Shown: positions 1 through 7,617, numbered from the stretch's first letter. The stretch is DNA of 57,805 nucleotides from an uncultured cyanobacterium (GCA_946221495.1 CAMIFA010000008.1:1-57805); one strand, 5' to 3'. The notes: generated from the letters alone by a model not told the origin. Numbers and translations: made by a program.

Positions 1-728
1 AATTTAATTATTGGATTCAAAATAGAATTTGAAATGCTAAAACCTAAAAATATAGCAATAATAAAAATAAATCCAGTTGATAAAATTATTGTTCTGTTAT
101 TATTAGTTATACTTTTTTCAATTTCTATAGCTTCCAACTGAAGTTCTAACTCCGCATCTTCTTGATATTCTCGAATTAAAGGAAGAAGATTCGTGTTGAT
201 GTATGGCTCCAAAACTGCATTTAAAAACTCTTCCGCTTGATAAGGCTTTGTTTTAGTAATAACTAAATACTGAGCAACAAGCTTTTTGTACGAAGCAAAA
301 TTTGCTTTGATTTTATTAAGAGTTTTTAACTCCACCTTTTCTGATATTGAATTTTCTGACTCATTATTGCTAACTGCTTGAGCCACAACTTCAGTAGCTT
401 GATACGCAAGAGCTAAATAAGTTTCAAATTTTTTTGTATTGTTTCTAATTTTTTCTTGTTCTTTTCTGATTCCTACTTCTGCCTTAGCGTATTCACTTTC
501 TAATATTCCTCTGTATTTTTGTGCTATTAAATCTTGAACAGAGGTTTTAATTGACTGTATGGCAAACCCCATTTCAGTAGCAGCTTCAACTTCAAAAACG
601 GTACTTTCACTTAATTGAGTAATATCATTCTTAATAATTAAGTTTGTTATTATAGAAATATATCCAGTAATTCCTACTAATAATGAAGTTCCTAAAAAAC
701 CTAAAATCAATTTTTGCTGGATTTTCAA
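1..728 (-). CDS. Membrane sensor protein, N-terminal part (cut by window edge)
   Basis: The frame stays open from a TTG start at 728 to base 1 (242 codons), so only the N-terminus is present. The start follows an in-frame stop by eight codons and has a good ribosome binding site (AAAGAGG, 8 bases upstream). The product starts with KIQQKLILGFLGTSLLVGITGY, which would be a first membrane helix. About 170 mostly helical, charged residues follow as an extracytoplasmic sensor region, then a second helix near residues 215-235 ending in SNSILNPIIK, the usual entry into a HAMP domain. This layout belongs to hybrid histidine kinases, chemoreceptors or cyclases. The output domain lies outside the window, so the exact class is open. 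The region is AT-rich and has no HIP1 site. Confidence 0.75.
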   Translation of the reverse strand, partial: MKIQQKLILGFLGTSLLVGITGYISIITNLIIKNDITQLSESTVFEVEAATEMGFAIQSIKTSVQDLIAQKYRGILESEYAKAEVGIRKEQEKIRNNTKKFETYLALAYQATEVVAQAVSNNESENSISEKVELKTLNKIKANFASYKKLVAQYLVITKTKPYQAEEFLNAVLEPYINTNLLPLIREYQEDAELELQLEAIEIEKSITNNNRTIILSTGFIFIIAIFLGFSISNSILNPIIK

Positions 729-1447
729 CTTAATATCCTCTTTGTTAAATTAAATTTCAAAACAACAAACTTTAATCACATTTTATGTAAAAATAATATT
801 TATAGAAGCATTGGAATAAAAGTAATTGTTATTGCTTATATAGTAGCTTTAAATAATATGTGCCTCTCTTTTATTGGTACTCTACTCTCCCTTGAAGCCG
901 CTAAACGCTAGGCTATATTACGCCTACGCAGCTAAAACGGCTTATGGCTTCGCATAAAGTTTGCTTCAGCAGTTGATTTATATAATTTTTGCTCCTTAAA
1001 TCAAAATTGCTATATATCTTACGGTATCTACTAATTAAGTCGACAAAATATTTGATTTAGCAAGTAATATCCTAATGTTGGCTTAACTTTCTAAAACTAT
1101 CAATAGGATTTCTGATGAAACTATTTTAAGTAATTGTAAAGAATGTAAGAGTTGTCAGTGATTATGACTAACAAATTTAATAGTTAGAATTTTTCAAAGT
1201 TACTTAAATTACAATTAACCTCTATTTAGACATTGATATAGCAATCTGATTTAATTTAGACGAGCATCATCTTATCCGTGCAGGTTAGGGGTTTGCCTCA
1301 CATTTATAGATGAAAGAGGATTGCTATATCCTGAATGCATCTGAGTAAATTCACGTAAAATGTAATACTTTAAAACTTTAGATAAAAGTGCTCTTATCAA
1401 GCTGTATAAAGCGAGCTATAGAAAAAAGATAAAGAGCACCTATAGAG
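729..1447. other. Gene-free region between sensor gene and barrel gene
   Basis: AT-rich stretch of about 720 bases. I see no convincing coding frame: a 65-codon frame at 714-911 has no family resemblance and overlaps the start of the sensor gene. It holds one candidate miniature element at 1235-1330, described separately. A half-copy of the same end motif (AATTGCTATATATC) lies near 1006-1019. It should also hold the promoter of the sensor gene. Confidence 0.6.
1235..1330. repeat. Candidate 96-bp miniature inverted-repeat element
   Basis: Perfect 12-bp terminal inverted repeats, GATATAGCAATC at 1235-1246 and GATTGCTATATC at 1319-1330, bound a 96-bp unit with no open frame. This is the form of a MITE or the remains of an IS. 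No clear target-site duplication is visible. The TATAGCAATC motif is familiar to me from cyanobacterial intergenic repeats, but that is memory, not a search. Confidence 0.45.
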
Positions 1448-1957
1448 CTAAAATCTTAAACCAACACCACCTTGAATTGAAACGGCGTTGCCTGCGCCAC
1501 TACGGTAGGCATCAAAAGCGATAATGGCGTTGCCAAAAATAACAGTATTGCTGTTAGGAATAGCATAATCAATTCCTGGCTGTAGGGCAAAGCTAGTTTG
1601 ATTTCCTACAGGCGACAGTGTATTACCCCCTGCAAACACAACGCCAGCACCTAAATAGGCATCTGCTTGCCAATTGAGGGGAAGGTCATAAGAGACACTT
1701 GGCACAACGGCTGTGTTGGCACCAATAAAAGCCTGAGTACGAAGAGAAACAGGTACTTCTAAAAGTTTATAACGTATGGCAATTACACCGCCCAGCCTCT
1801 GACCCTCTCCTGTTGAATCTTCTTTAAGACTTATTGCAGGACCAATACCAACATAACTGCCATAAGCGGCTTGAGCTGATGCTGGTGAAGTAGTTAGGGC
1901 AGTACACACAAGCGTAACTGCACCTACACCTAAAAATAAATACCTAAAATGCTGCAC
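1448..1957 (-). CDS. Small secreted outer-membrane beta-barrel protein
   Basis: 169 residues with a signal peptide (basic start, hydrophobic stretch, cleavage after SPASAQA). The mature chain is rich in Gly, Ala and aromatics in alternating strands and ends in GGVGLRF, the C-terminal aromatic residue used as a beta-signal for outer-membrane insertion. I predict a small eight-stranded-type barrel in the outer membrane; the ligand is unknown. I place the start at the GTG at 1957 because GAGGA lies 8 bases upstream; the frame is also open to a GTG at 1972, which has no ribosome binding site. A 20-bp palindrome (1978-1997) lies just upstream and may control it. It reads the same way as the RDD/pentapeptide gene before it. 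Confidence 0.7.
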   Translation of the reverse strand: MQHFRYLFLGVGAVTLVCTALTTSPASAQAAYGSYVGIGPAISLKEDSTGEGQRLGGVIAIRYKLLEVPVSLRTQAFIGANTAVVPSVSYDLPLNWQADAYLGAGVVFAGGNTLSPVGNQTSFALQPGIDYAIPNSNTVIFGNAIIAFDAYRSGAGNAVSIQGGVGLRF

Positions 1958-1977
1958 TACAAAAATCCTCACTCTAA

Positions 1978-1997
1978 AAATGCTTAATTAAGCATTT
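1978..1997. promoter_or_regulatory. Perfect 20-bp palindrome, candidate operator
   Basis: AAATGCTTAATTAAGCATTT is its own reverse complement. It lies about 20 bases upstream of the GTG start of the barrel gene and 40 bases past the end of the RDD gene. The half-sites AATGCT and AGCATT are separated by six bases, and exactly the same arrangement recurs at 4774-4791 upstream of another secreted-protein gene. An operator for a dimeric repressor is the likely reading; the regulator is unknown. Confidence 0.45.
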
Positions 1998-2036
1998 GTC
2001 AGCTAGTTCTTTATTCTCTATTCCTTATTTGTTATT

Positions 2037-4199
2037 TTATGGGCAGCGAGGATGAGCACCACCTTGAGTACAAATGTAAGCAAGTTGGTTAGCATCTAGG
2101 TTGTTAGCTTTAGTAAAATCGACACCTGCTACTAAAGCAGACCGAGATTCTTCGGGAGTTTGAATAAATGAATCAGCTTGAGTGGAGTTTGAGGCAGCAA
2201 AAATAGCTCCTTGAAAATTAGCTCCTGCTAAATTAGCTCCTCTTAAATCTGCTTGTCTAAGGTTAGCGTTATGGAAGTTGGCATTTTCCATTTGTGTGTT
2301 GCTTAAATTAGCACCAGTGAGGCGAGTAGCGCTGAAATCAGCATTACGAAGATTAGCATTACTCAAGTTTGCTGCCGATAAATCTGCTTCTCGCCAATTA
2401 GATTGGCTCAAGTCAGTAGACTGCAATTGTGTTCCTAGCGCACTCACTCGACCTAAACGAGCGGCAGACAAATTAGCATGAGTAAGAATTGCTTCTCCTA
2501 AATCTGCACCTGTAAGGCTAGCATTTGCTAGGTCGGCATCGCGCAAATTAGCTCCAATCAGTTGGGTACTGCTAAGGTTGGCATTGTTTAAGTTAGTACC
2601 AGAGAGATTAGCATGGTTAAGCGTGGCACGAATTAGGTTGACGCGGCTCATGGTGACGCGACTAAGGTTAGCGTTGCTCAAGTTAGCTTCCTTAATTTGG
2701 GCATCACTTAGGTCTGCAATCCAATCATCAGAAGTATCCCAGCGATTGTCTGCACCTACAGACCGGAAGTTACTACCGCGCAGACTTGCTTGATTGAGAT
2801 TCGCTGCTTTGAACTCAATTCCTGATAAATCAATGTTGTCGAGAACTAAAGTAAAGGGTACAAAAGCACTGAACATTTGCCCCAGGTCAGTCCGGCTAAG
2901 ATCTACAGTGTTGAGTTTGCCACTATAAATGATCAGAATTTTGGCGATCGCTTGTTGAGTTTTCTGTAGTTGTTGAGTGACTAACTCCTGCTTTTGAGGT
3001 GTGCCACTGTAACGCAGAGACTCTAATTTATTGGCAAACGATTGATTTAAGCGTTGCAAGTAAGGTAAAGCTTGAACTCCAGAATTTACCAAAGCTTGCT
3101 CAATTGTCTCAACTAAAATCGGGTTGGTTTCCTGAATCAAAGAATTTGCCAGCAGTTGCAACGCCTGTGGATCATTGAGTGTACCCAAGCCAAGTATTGC
3201 TTTTTGGCGTTTTTCTAAGGTAGTAGAATCGTCATTTAATCTGATAAGTGAAAGAAACTGTTGATTCTTAAACTGCTCTTTGGCTCGCTGGGTTGCCTGA
3301 GTTTGAATATAAACTTGAGTACCTACTAAAGTTCCAGACACTATAGCTATGCCACCCAGCACCACCATTAATAAGGTAAGACCAGGATGTTGGCGTAGCC
3401 AAATACCTAAAGAATGCTGACGCTTAGTGGCTATTGGTTCAACAATAGCTGTAAGTATTCTTTCCTCATCTGTCTTTTTCCAACGGTAAGACGTTTCCCG
3501 CTTGGGAGACTGAGCGCGTTCTGCATTTAAACGTCCTAAAAATGCTGCTATGTTACGATTTCTATCTACAACATAAGTTCCGGCAAGGCGATCGTGTAGA
3601 CAACGACGCTGGCGATCAAATCGGGCGCTCATGCCTTCTGCCAACACCATTAGGCAAGACAATCCGGCTAGCAAACCCAAGTTAGGAAAATCAGCACTAA
3701 AGCGCCACAGTAAATAAGCAATTGAGAGTGGTAAGCCCCAACTACCGACTCCTTCCCGAAGTAGAACCCGCAGCATACCCGGAGGCGAACCATTAGCAGT
3801 TAAGACTCGCACCCCAAACCAACGTTTGGGTGTAGTGCTACCAGTTTTTGCCAGTAAAAGTAGCTGCCAACCGCTCAATACTAAAGGTGTAACTAGTGCT
3901 ACTCCCCAAAATATATTGGTAAGCGGTGCAACATGATGACGATTGTGATCTTTTGGCAGGGCAAAGGTTGTAGTAAGCGCTTCTTGGGTAACTGCTAAAA
4001 CAGGATTGAGAGGTACTTCTTCCTGTGAGCCAGACACATATATACCTATACCAAAAGGGACTAACCCACTAGTAACAATCAGTGAAACTTCTACCGCCCA
4101 AGCCGCAAACCGCCGCGTTACCAGTGGCATTGGCTTGGAGCGTTCTTGCCCAGAGGGGCGATCGCGATTAATACTTCTCCTCACACTTGGGTTCGCCAT
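2037..4199 (-). CDS. RDD-domain membrane protein with C-terminal pentapeptide repeats
   Basis: 720 residues. Residues 24-215 form an RDD domain (RRFAAWAVEVSLI near the start, PKRWFGVRVL in the middle, LHDRLAGTYVVDR at the end) with several membrane helices. Another helix (TLLMVVLGGIAIVSGTLVGTQ) lies near 275-295, followed by a helical HEAT-like stretch around 310-410. From about 430 to the end run pentapeptide repeats of the A(D/N)Lxx kind (ANLSNANLSRV, ANLRNADFSAT), which form a right-handed quadrilateral beta-helix. I chose the ATG at 4199, 6 bases after GGAAG. RDD-plus-pentapeptide fusions are known in cyanobacteria; the function is unknown, perhaps a membrane-anchored protein-binding scaffold. 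It ends in a Cys-rich tail (YICTQGGAHPRCP). Confidence 0.85.
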   Translation of the reverse strand: MANPSVRRSINRDRPSGQERSKPMPLVTRRFAAWAVEVSLIVTSGLVPFGIGIYVSGSQEEVPLNPVLAVTQEALTTTFALPKDHNRHHVAPLTNIFWGVALVTPLVLSGWQLLLLAKTGSTTPKRWFGVRVLTANGSPPGMLRVLLREGVGSWGLPLSIAYLLWRFSADFPNLGLLAGLSCLMVLAEGMSARFDRQRRCLHDRLAGTYVVDRNRNIAAFLGRLNAERAQSPKRETSYRWKKTDEERILTAIVEPIATKRQHSLGIWLRQHPGLTLLMVVLGGIAIVSGTLVGTQVYIQTQATQRAKEQFKNQQFLSLIRLNDDSTTLEKRQKAILGLGTLNDPQALQLLANSLIQETNPILVETIEQALVNSGVQALPYLQRLNQSFANKLESLRYSGTPQKQELVTQQLQKTQQAIAKILIIYSGKLNTVDLSRTDLGQMFSAFVPFTLVLDNIDLSGIEFKAANLNQASLRGSNFRSVGADNRWDTSDDWIADLSDAQIKEANLSNANLSRVTMSRVNLIRATLNHANLSGTNLNNANLSSTQLIGANLRDADLANASLTGADLGEAILTHANLSAARLGRVSALGTQLQSTDLSQSNWREADLSAANLSNANLRNADFSATRLTGANLSNTQMENANFHNANLRQADLRGANLAGANFQGAIFAASNSTQADSFIQTPEESRSALVAGVDFTKANNLDANQLAYICTQGGAHPRCP

Positions 4200-4252
4200 C
4201 ACACACTTCCCTTTGACGATTTTTCACACCCGTAAGCATGGGTGCAAAATGA

Positions 4253-4603
4253 TTATGATTTATTTTCCGAGCTACGAGCTACAAAAAACTGATACCCAAA
4301 GTACAGTAATACTGCTAAAACTGCCAGACTAATTACAGCAGATACTAGCTTTAGTACCACTCGGAGTATAGCTAGACTAACTATAGCTCCAACACCAACA
4401 ACGATCAGCTTTCCCAAGCCGGATAGACCATTAAACCAGTTAACAAATGAGTTGATTTGAACGGACGGGAAGTTATTTAGCTGTGGCTGTATAGGTGTTT
4501 GTGGCTGAAAAACCTCAGGAGGCTGAGGCTGGGGCGGATAATTAACTTCCGCCTCTAGTTCCTGGAAGCGACGCTCTAAGTCTTGATCGGGTTGAGGGTT
4601 CAT
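4253..4603 (-). CDS. Small conserved membrane protein, proline/glutamine-rich N-terminus
   Basis: 116 residues. Residues 1-45 are hydrophilic and rich in Pro and Gln (PQPQPPEVFQPQTPIQPQ); residues 60-108 form two adjoining hydrophobic segments, and the chain ends in a short charged tail. I know no function for this kind of cyanobacterial protein. It lies 53 bases upstream of the RDD gene on the same strand, so the two may be co-transcribed. Confidence 0.65.
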   Translation of the reverse strand: MNPQPDQDLERRFQELEAEVNYPPQPQPPEVFQPQTPIQPQLNNFPSVQINSFVNWFNGLSGLGKLIVVGVGAIVSLAILRVVLKLVSAVISLAVLAVLLYFGYQFFVARSSENKS

Positions 4604-4944
4604 TGGTGTTAAATCGCTGTGCGACGATGTTAAACATAAATACTAGGCAACGTCAAACGTTACCTTTGTTAGGGCGATTTTAGCGAATTTTTAGTACCTT
4701 GCAATTGCCTACTTGCTGCCAGGAACTTACAACAGCTTTCGAGAGTCGATTAAATTATCAGTTTTTTATTAAGAATGCTGAAGTAAGCATTTAAGTTTTG
4801 ATTTTATATTGACTTCCTGCTACGGCTTTTAAGACTTAAAGGTTTTAGATATTGGAGTTGTGCCATAGTTGATCTAAGGGTTCATCCTTCAAAAATCTAA
4901 AATAAGTGCTTTTTAACTAATAATTTTTAATTAAAAAAGATTCT
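4604..4944. other. Divergent intergenic region with a palindromic motif
   Basis: 341 bases between two divergent genes (ends of 4603- and 4945+). No open frame of note. It must hold both promoters. The only structure I see is the inverted repeat at 4774-4791, listed separately. Confidence 0.6.
4774..4791. promoter_or_regulatory. Inverted repeat AATGCT-N6-AGCATT, candidate operator
   Basis: AATGCT at 4774-4779 and AGCATT at 4786-4791 with a six-base spacer, the same half-sites and spacing as in the palindrome at 1978-1997. It lies about 155 bases upstream of the secreted-protein gene at 4945. Both sites precede genes for exported proteins, which suggests one regulator. The short length leaves room for chance. 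Confidence 0.35.
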
Positions 4945-5379
4945 ATGAAGACGCGCCCACATTGGCTGGTTATTTCCACAGCCTTAGCAATCAGTTTGGC
5001 TGTTACAGAGACAACTTTAGCTAAACCAGCAGTTCTACAAATCAATTCTAAATTTCAGCCAGATCCACTTTTAGTGCGTGGTACATCTGGGGGGGCAAAA
5101 ACTAGTAACTGTGGTAATATTGCTGCCGAACCTAATCAAGTTATTCAGGTAACTCAGCCTCTGCCTTACTTACGCTTAAGTGTTGAAAGCACTGGTCAAC
5201 CAACTCTGTTAATTGATGGACCAGGCGGGCGCTTTTGTGTATTAGCAGATCGTTTTTCTAACGGTAAGCCAGAAATTTCTGGGTTTTGGCAAGCGGGTAA
5301 ATACTCCCTTTATGTAGGCGATCGCCAGCAAGGTAAGCATCCCTACACACTTTCGATTTCGCAAAAATCAACACCCTAA
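4945..5379 (+). CDS. Small secreted protein of unknown function
   Basis: 144 residues starting with a Sec signal peptide (KTRPHWLVISTALAISLAV, cleavage near TTLA-KP). The mature part is mainly beta, with two Cys residues (TSNCGN and GRFCVL) that could form a disulfide, and a GGK/GSW-like end (FWQAGKYSLYVGDRQQ). The arrangement resembles small periplasmic beta-sandwich proteins common in cyanobacteria that carry a signal peptide and a xLRLSVxSxGxPTLLIxGPGG motif. No ribosome binding site is visible before the ATG. A HIP1-like site lies inside the gene, so it looks resident. Confidence 0.7.
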   Translation: MKTRPHWLVISTALAISLAVTETTLAKPAVLQINSKFQPDPLLVRGTSGGAKTSNCGNIAAEPNQVIQVTQPLPYLRLSVESTGQPTLLIDGPGGRFCVLADRFSNGKPEISGFWQAGKYSLYVGDRQQGKHPYTLSISQKSTP

Positions 5380-5399
5380 TTAACTTTATCTTGGGCTAA

Positions 5400-5771
5400 T
5401 CAATCCTCTACTCTTCGAGTTGGCACTTCGACTGCCTGAATGTCAATTGTACCAGGAGGTGTTAAGCGGTTAAATTGACCTTGTTCTACCTTAAGCGGCT
5501 CGCCACAATTGGGACACTGTAGCTGAGTTCGACTTAAACCAGTAAATTCATAACGACAAACAGGACAGTTATTTTGGACTAAGTTGTGTTGCAGCCACCA
5601 GCGAAATCCCAAGAATGCTAGGACGGGTGTGATCAAAAGCAGTCCAACTAAAATCAAAAACGAATTGACTAACCAGCCTAAGCCTACAGAGCCTAGTAAT
5701 GAAATAATCACTAAAAGGGTAAGCCAACGACTTAAGGTAGAAAAACTGATTTGAAATGATTTGAGGCTCAT
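5400..5771 (-). CDS. Small membrane protein with C-terminal zinc ribbon
   Basis: 123 residues. Two membrane helices span about residues 17-55. They are followed by a zinc ribbon with CPVC (NCPVCRYEF) and CPNC (QCPNCGEPL) pairs, then a polar tail. Zinc binding is inferred from the paired CxxC motifs. The function is unknown; the family occurs widely in cyanobacteria. It is convergent with the secreted-protein gene ending at 5379, only 20 bases away, and lies just downstream of the broken anti-sigma gene on the same strand. Confidence 0.75.
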   Translation of the reverse strand: MSLKSFQISFSTLSRWLTLLVIISLLGSVGLGWLVNSFLILVGLLLITPVLAFLGFRWWLQHNLVQNNCPVCRYEFTGLSRTQLQCPNCGEPLKVEQGQFNRLTPPGTIDIQAVEVPTRRVED

Positions 5772-5874
5772 TTTCTTACTTGCTTCCTGTGCCTCTAGGA
5801 TAACTAGTTGAGTTATGAACTTAACAATGGAACAGATACACTGATAGCAATAATTCTGCTATTAAGTATTTATT

Positions 5875-6100
5875 TTAACCGCGTTTGATAATCAGAAGGC
5901 AGTTTCTACCATCTGCACTACGCTCATAAATAACTTGGTCTGCCAAGCGTCTCAGGAGAAACCAGCCATAGCCGCCCTCTTGCAGTGTACCTGGTTTTGG
6001 TTCTTCTAAAGCATCTGGATTAAAAGGCTTTCCCCGATCCCATATTCTAATTTCTAGCCGATCAACCCACAAAGCTAAGTCAATATCAACGTCAATCGGC
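5875..6100 (-). pseudogene. RsbW-like anti-sigma serine kinase, C-terminal half (split by element)
   Basis: This piece encodes the second half of an HATPase_c_2 anti-sigma regulatory factor: PIDVDIDLALWVDRLEIRIWDRGKPF (G1-box region) and EGGYGWFLLRRLADQVIY (G2 box). The first half is at 7421-7617 on the same strand. With the 1320-base element removed the halves join in frame (197 + 226 bases = 141 codons with stop), and the joint reads LPPETPIDVD, the conserved sequence of this family. An ATG at 6102, made by the element, could start a 75-residue fragment. That fragment lacks the N box and so could not bind ATP normally. Proteins of this family bind an anti-anti-sigma or sigma partner. Confidence 0.85.
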
Positions 6101-6143
6101 ATTTCTTCCCCTTCCTCTCTTAGTCAGGGAGGGGAGGAATGCC
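6098..6143 (+). other. Left-end imperfect hairpin of the TnpB element
   Basis: GGCATTTCTTCCCC on the left arm pairs imperfectly with GGGGAGGAATGCC on the right arm, with the loop near 6119-6124. Subterminal hairpins on one strand are recognised by TnpA in the IS200/IS605 family. The first bases of the left arm (CGGC) belong to host sequence by the reconstruction, so part of the pairing may be coincidence. Confidence 0.5.
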
Positions 6144-6186
6144 GAACCGAATGTATAACACATAACTTTTTCTTCACGTATTGATA

Positions 6187-6192
6187 TATAAT
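6187..6192 (+). promoter_or_regulatory. TATAAT -10 box directly upstream of tnpB
   Basis: A consensus TATAAT ends 6 bases before the tnpB ATG at 6199. Transcription would start about 7 bases after the box, that is at or next to the ATG, and no ribosome binding site precedes it. This predicts a leaderless or near-leaderless messenger. No good -35 box is visible at the usual distance (AACTTT-like at 6164-6169). Confidence 0.4.
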
Positions 6193-6198
6193 ACAGTT

Positions 6199-7410
6199 AT
6201 GAAGCAAGTCTTGACCGTATCCTGTAAGTTGAACCTTACTACCGAACAAGTCGCCAAAGTTGACGAATTGTTGAATACGTTTGCCGATGCTTGCGTTTAC
6301 GTGAACTCTGTTGTGCCACCTAGTTTGACTAACGAACTGGCTATGCAGTCGTTGATCTATCACGATGTTAGAGCTAAGTTTGGGTTGTCTGCTCAGTTGG
6401 CTATTCATGCAGTTAGGCGTGTTTCGGGAAATCGAAAAACAGCTAAACAAAAAAATAAACCAGTCAACAAATTCGCTCCAACGTCTGCTACTTACGATGC
6501 AAGAACGTTCAGCTTTCGAGAGAAAGATTGGACTGTTAGCTTGACTGTAATAGGTGGACGCGAGAGGTTTAACTTGGCTATCGGTAACTACCAACTTGGA
6601 TTGTTGAAGGGACAAAAACCTAAAACAGCAACGTTGGTTAAACGCAAGGATGGTAGCTTCTATTTAAATATCCAGCTTGAATCGACACCAGAAAAACCAC
6701 AAGAAACAGATAAGATTTTGGGCTGCGATTTGGGCAGAACAGATATTTGCGTTACTTCGGAGAATGATACTTATAGCGGAAAACAAACAACTAAAATACG
6801 CGATCATTACAGTAGCTTGAGAAGCATTCTCCAACAAAAAGCCACGAGAGGCACACGCAGTTCCCGCAGACGTTGTAGAGAATTGTTGAAACAGTTGTCG
6901 GGCAAAGAGAGACGTTTTCAGACTCATCAAAACCATACGATTAGCTACCAACTTGTCCAGAAAGCCAAGACTCAGAACCAAGTTATTGCGTTGGAAGATT
7001 TAACTGGCATCCGTGAACGCACAAACGAATTGCCCAGAACTAAGACTGAGCGACGTAGAAGTAACTTTTGGAGTTTTCATCAACTACGTCAGTTCTTGAT
7101 CTACAAGTGCATTAAGTTTGCCGTGAAGCTTGTTTTTGTTGACCCACGATACACAAGCCAGACGTGTCATAACTGTCTGCACATCCATCCAGTACAGGGT
7201 TCGTCTTATCGTAGTGGCAAATCTTTTAGATGCGGTCATTGTAGTTGGTTTGGTGATCCGGACTGGAATGGGTCGCTGAATATTCAGAAATTGGGGCGAT
7301 TTATAAACTTGCCTGGAGGTTCAGGGCTTGCTTGCTCGTTAGAGCATCATGTCTTAGGGCTACTGAAAACCCCGTCCTCAGACGACCGCAAGGGAGTCAG
7401 GGCGGGGTAG
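6199..7410 (+). CDS. tnpB: RNA-guided endonuclease TnpB
   Basis: 403 residues, full length for the family. N-terminal helical and wedge regions are followed by a split RuvC nuclease: first Asp in ILGCDLGRTD (about D177), Glu in VIALEDLTG (about E266), and last Asp in GDPDWNGSLNI (about D355). A four-Cys zinc ribbon, C323/C326 and C345/C348, lies before the last motif. All catalytic residues are present, so the nuclease looks active. In characterised homologues TnpB uses an RNA from the element's right end to cut a DNA target next to a short motif. I chose the ATG at 6199 over the in-frame TTG at 6181 because MKQVLTVSCKL is the usual start. No HIP1 site in the gene. Confidence 0.93.
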   Translation: MKQVLTVSCKLNLTTEQVAKVDELLNTFADACVYVNSVVPPSLTNELAMQSLIYHDVRAKFGLSAQLAIHAVRRVSGNRKTAKQKNKPVNKFAPTSATYDARTFSFREKDWTVSLTVIGGRERFNLAIGNYQLGLLKGQKPKTATLVKRKDGSFYLNIQLESTPEKPQETDKILGCDLGRTDICVTSENDTYSGKQTTKIRDHYSSLRSILQQKATRGTRSSRRRCRELLKQLSGKERRFQTHQNHTISYQLVQKAKTQNQVIALEDLTGIRERTNELPRTKTERRRSNFWSFHQLRQFLIYKCIKFAVKLVFVDPRYTSQTCHNCLHIHPVQGSSYRSGKSFRCGHCSWFGDPDWNGSLNIQKLGRFINLPGGSGLACSLEHHVLGLLKTPSSDDRKGVRAG

Positions 7411-7420
7411 TTTATTAGTT
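7260..7420 (+). ncRNA. Predicted omegaRNA (guide scaffold) at the right end
   Basis: By analogy with known TnpB systems, the 3' end of tnpB and the following right end form the scaffold RNA, and the next roughly 16-20 bases outside the element act as guide. The GC-rich stem at 7370-7378/7400-7408, ending just before the border, fits such a scaffold. The 5' boundary given here is a guess. The guide would begin at 7421 and copy the anti-sigma gene. Confidence 0.4.
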
Positions 7421-7617
7421 GTTTCTGGTGGTAGAAAATGATGCGCGTGACGAACAGCGTTTGTAAATCCTTCTGCTAGGGCTAAATTAAGGCGGTAAAG
7501 TTGGGAGTCTGACCAGGAAAGTTGAGATAAATGTTGGAGACAAAATTGTTCAAACCACTTTTGTACCTGGTTGAGAAATTTAAGATCGCTGTGTACTGTT
7601 ATATGGTCTTGCTCCAA
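7421..7617 (-). pseudogene. RsbW-like anti-sigma serine kinase, N-terminal half (split by element)
   Basis: From a TTG start at 7617 this piece encodes about 65 residues including the N box, LNLALAEGFTNAVRHAHH, and ends at LPPET where the element begins. The protein would continue into the element for a few residues (TNKLPRPDSLAVV) and stop at 7378. The other half is at 5875-6100. The intact ancestor would have been 140 residues, the usual size for the stand-alone kinase/anti-sigma family. Without the G1 and G2 boxes this half should be inactive. Confidence 0.85.

Larger units (their letters stand above)
6101..7420 (+). mobile_element. TnpB-only IS200/IS605-type (IS1341-like) element, 1320 bp
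   Basis: The borders come from reconstructing the interrupted anti-sigma gene: left junction 6100/6101, right junction 7420/7421, each uncertain by about one base. The element carries one gene, tnpB, and no tnpA transposase, so it cannot move alone. There are no terminal inverted repeats or target duplication, as expected for this family. Each end can fold: an imperfect hairpin at 6098-6143 (GGCATT paired with AATGCC) on the left, and one on the right formed by CCCCGTCCT (7370-7378) and AGGGCGGGG (7400-7408). The open, intact tnpB suggests recent insertion. Confidence 0.8.

Noticed and set aside
714..911. 65-codon open frame on the plus strand
   Set aside because: It overlaps the start of the sensor gene on the other strand, has no family resemblance and no ribosome binding site.
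2278..2793. Two plus-strand frames within the pentapeptide-repeat region
   Set aside because: They are antisense shadows of the periodic pentapeptide codons; their products are Leu/Ala/Arg-rich low-complexity chains.
4177..4186. CTCCTCACAC, similar to the unpaired motif of the cyanobacterial small RNA Yfr1
   Set aside because: No flanking stems, and it lies antisense to the first codons of the RDD gene.
6124..6981. Minus-strand frames opposite tnpB
   Set aside because: The plus-strand frame has all TnpB motifs; the opposite frames are shadows.
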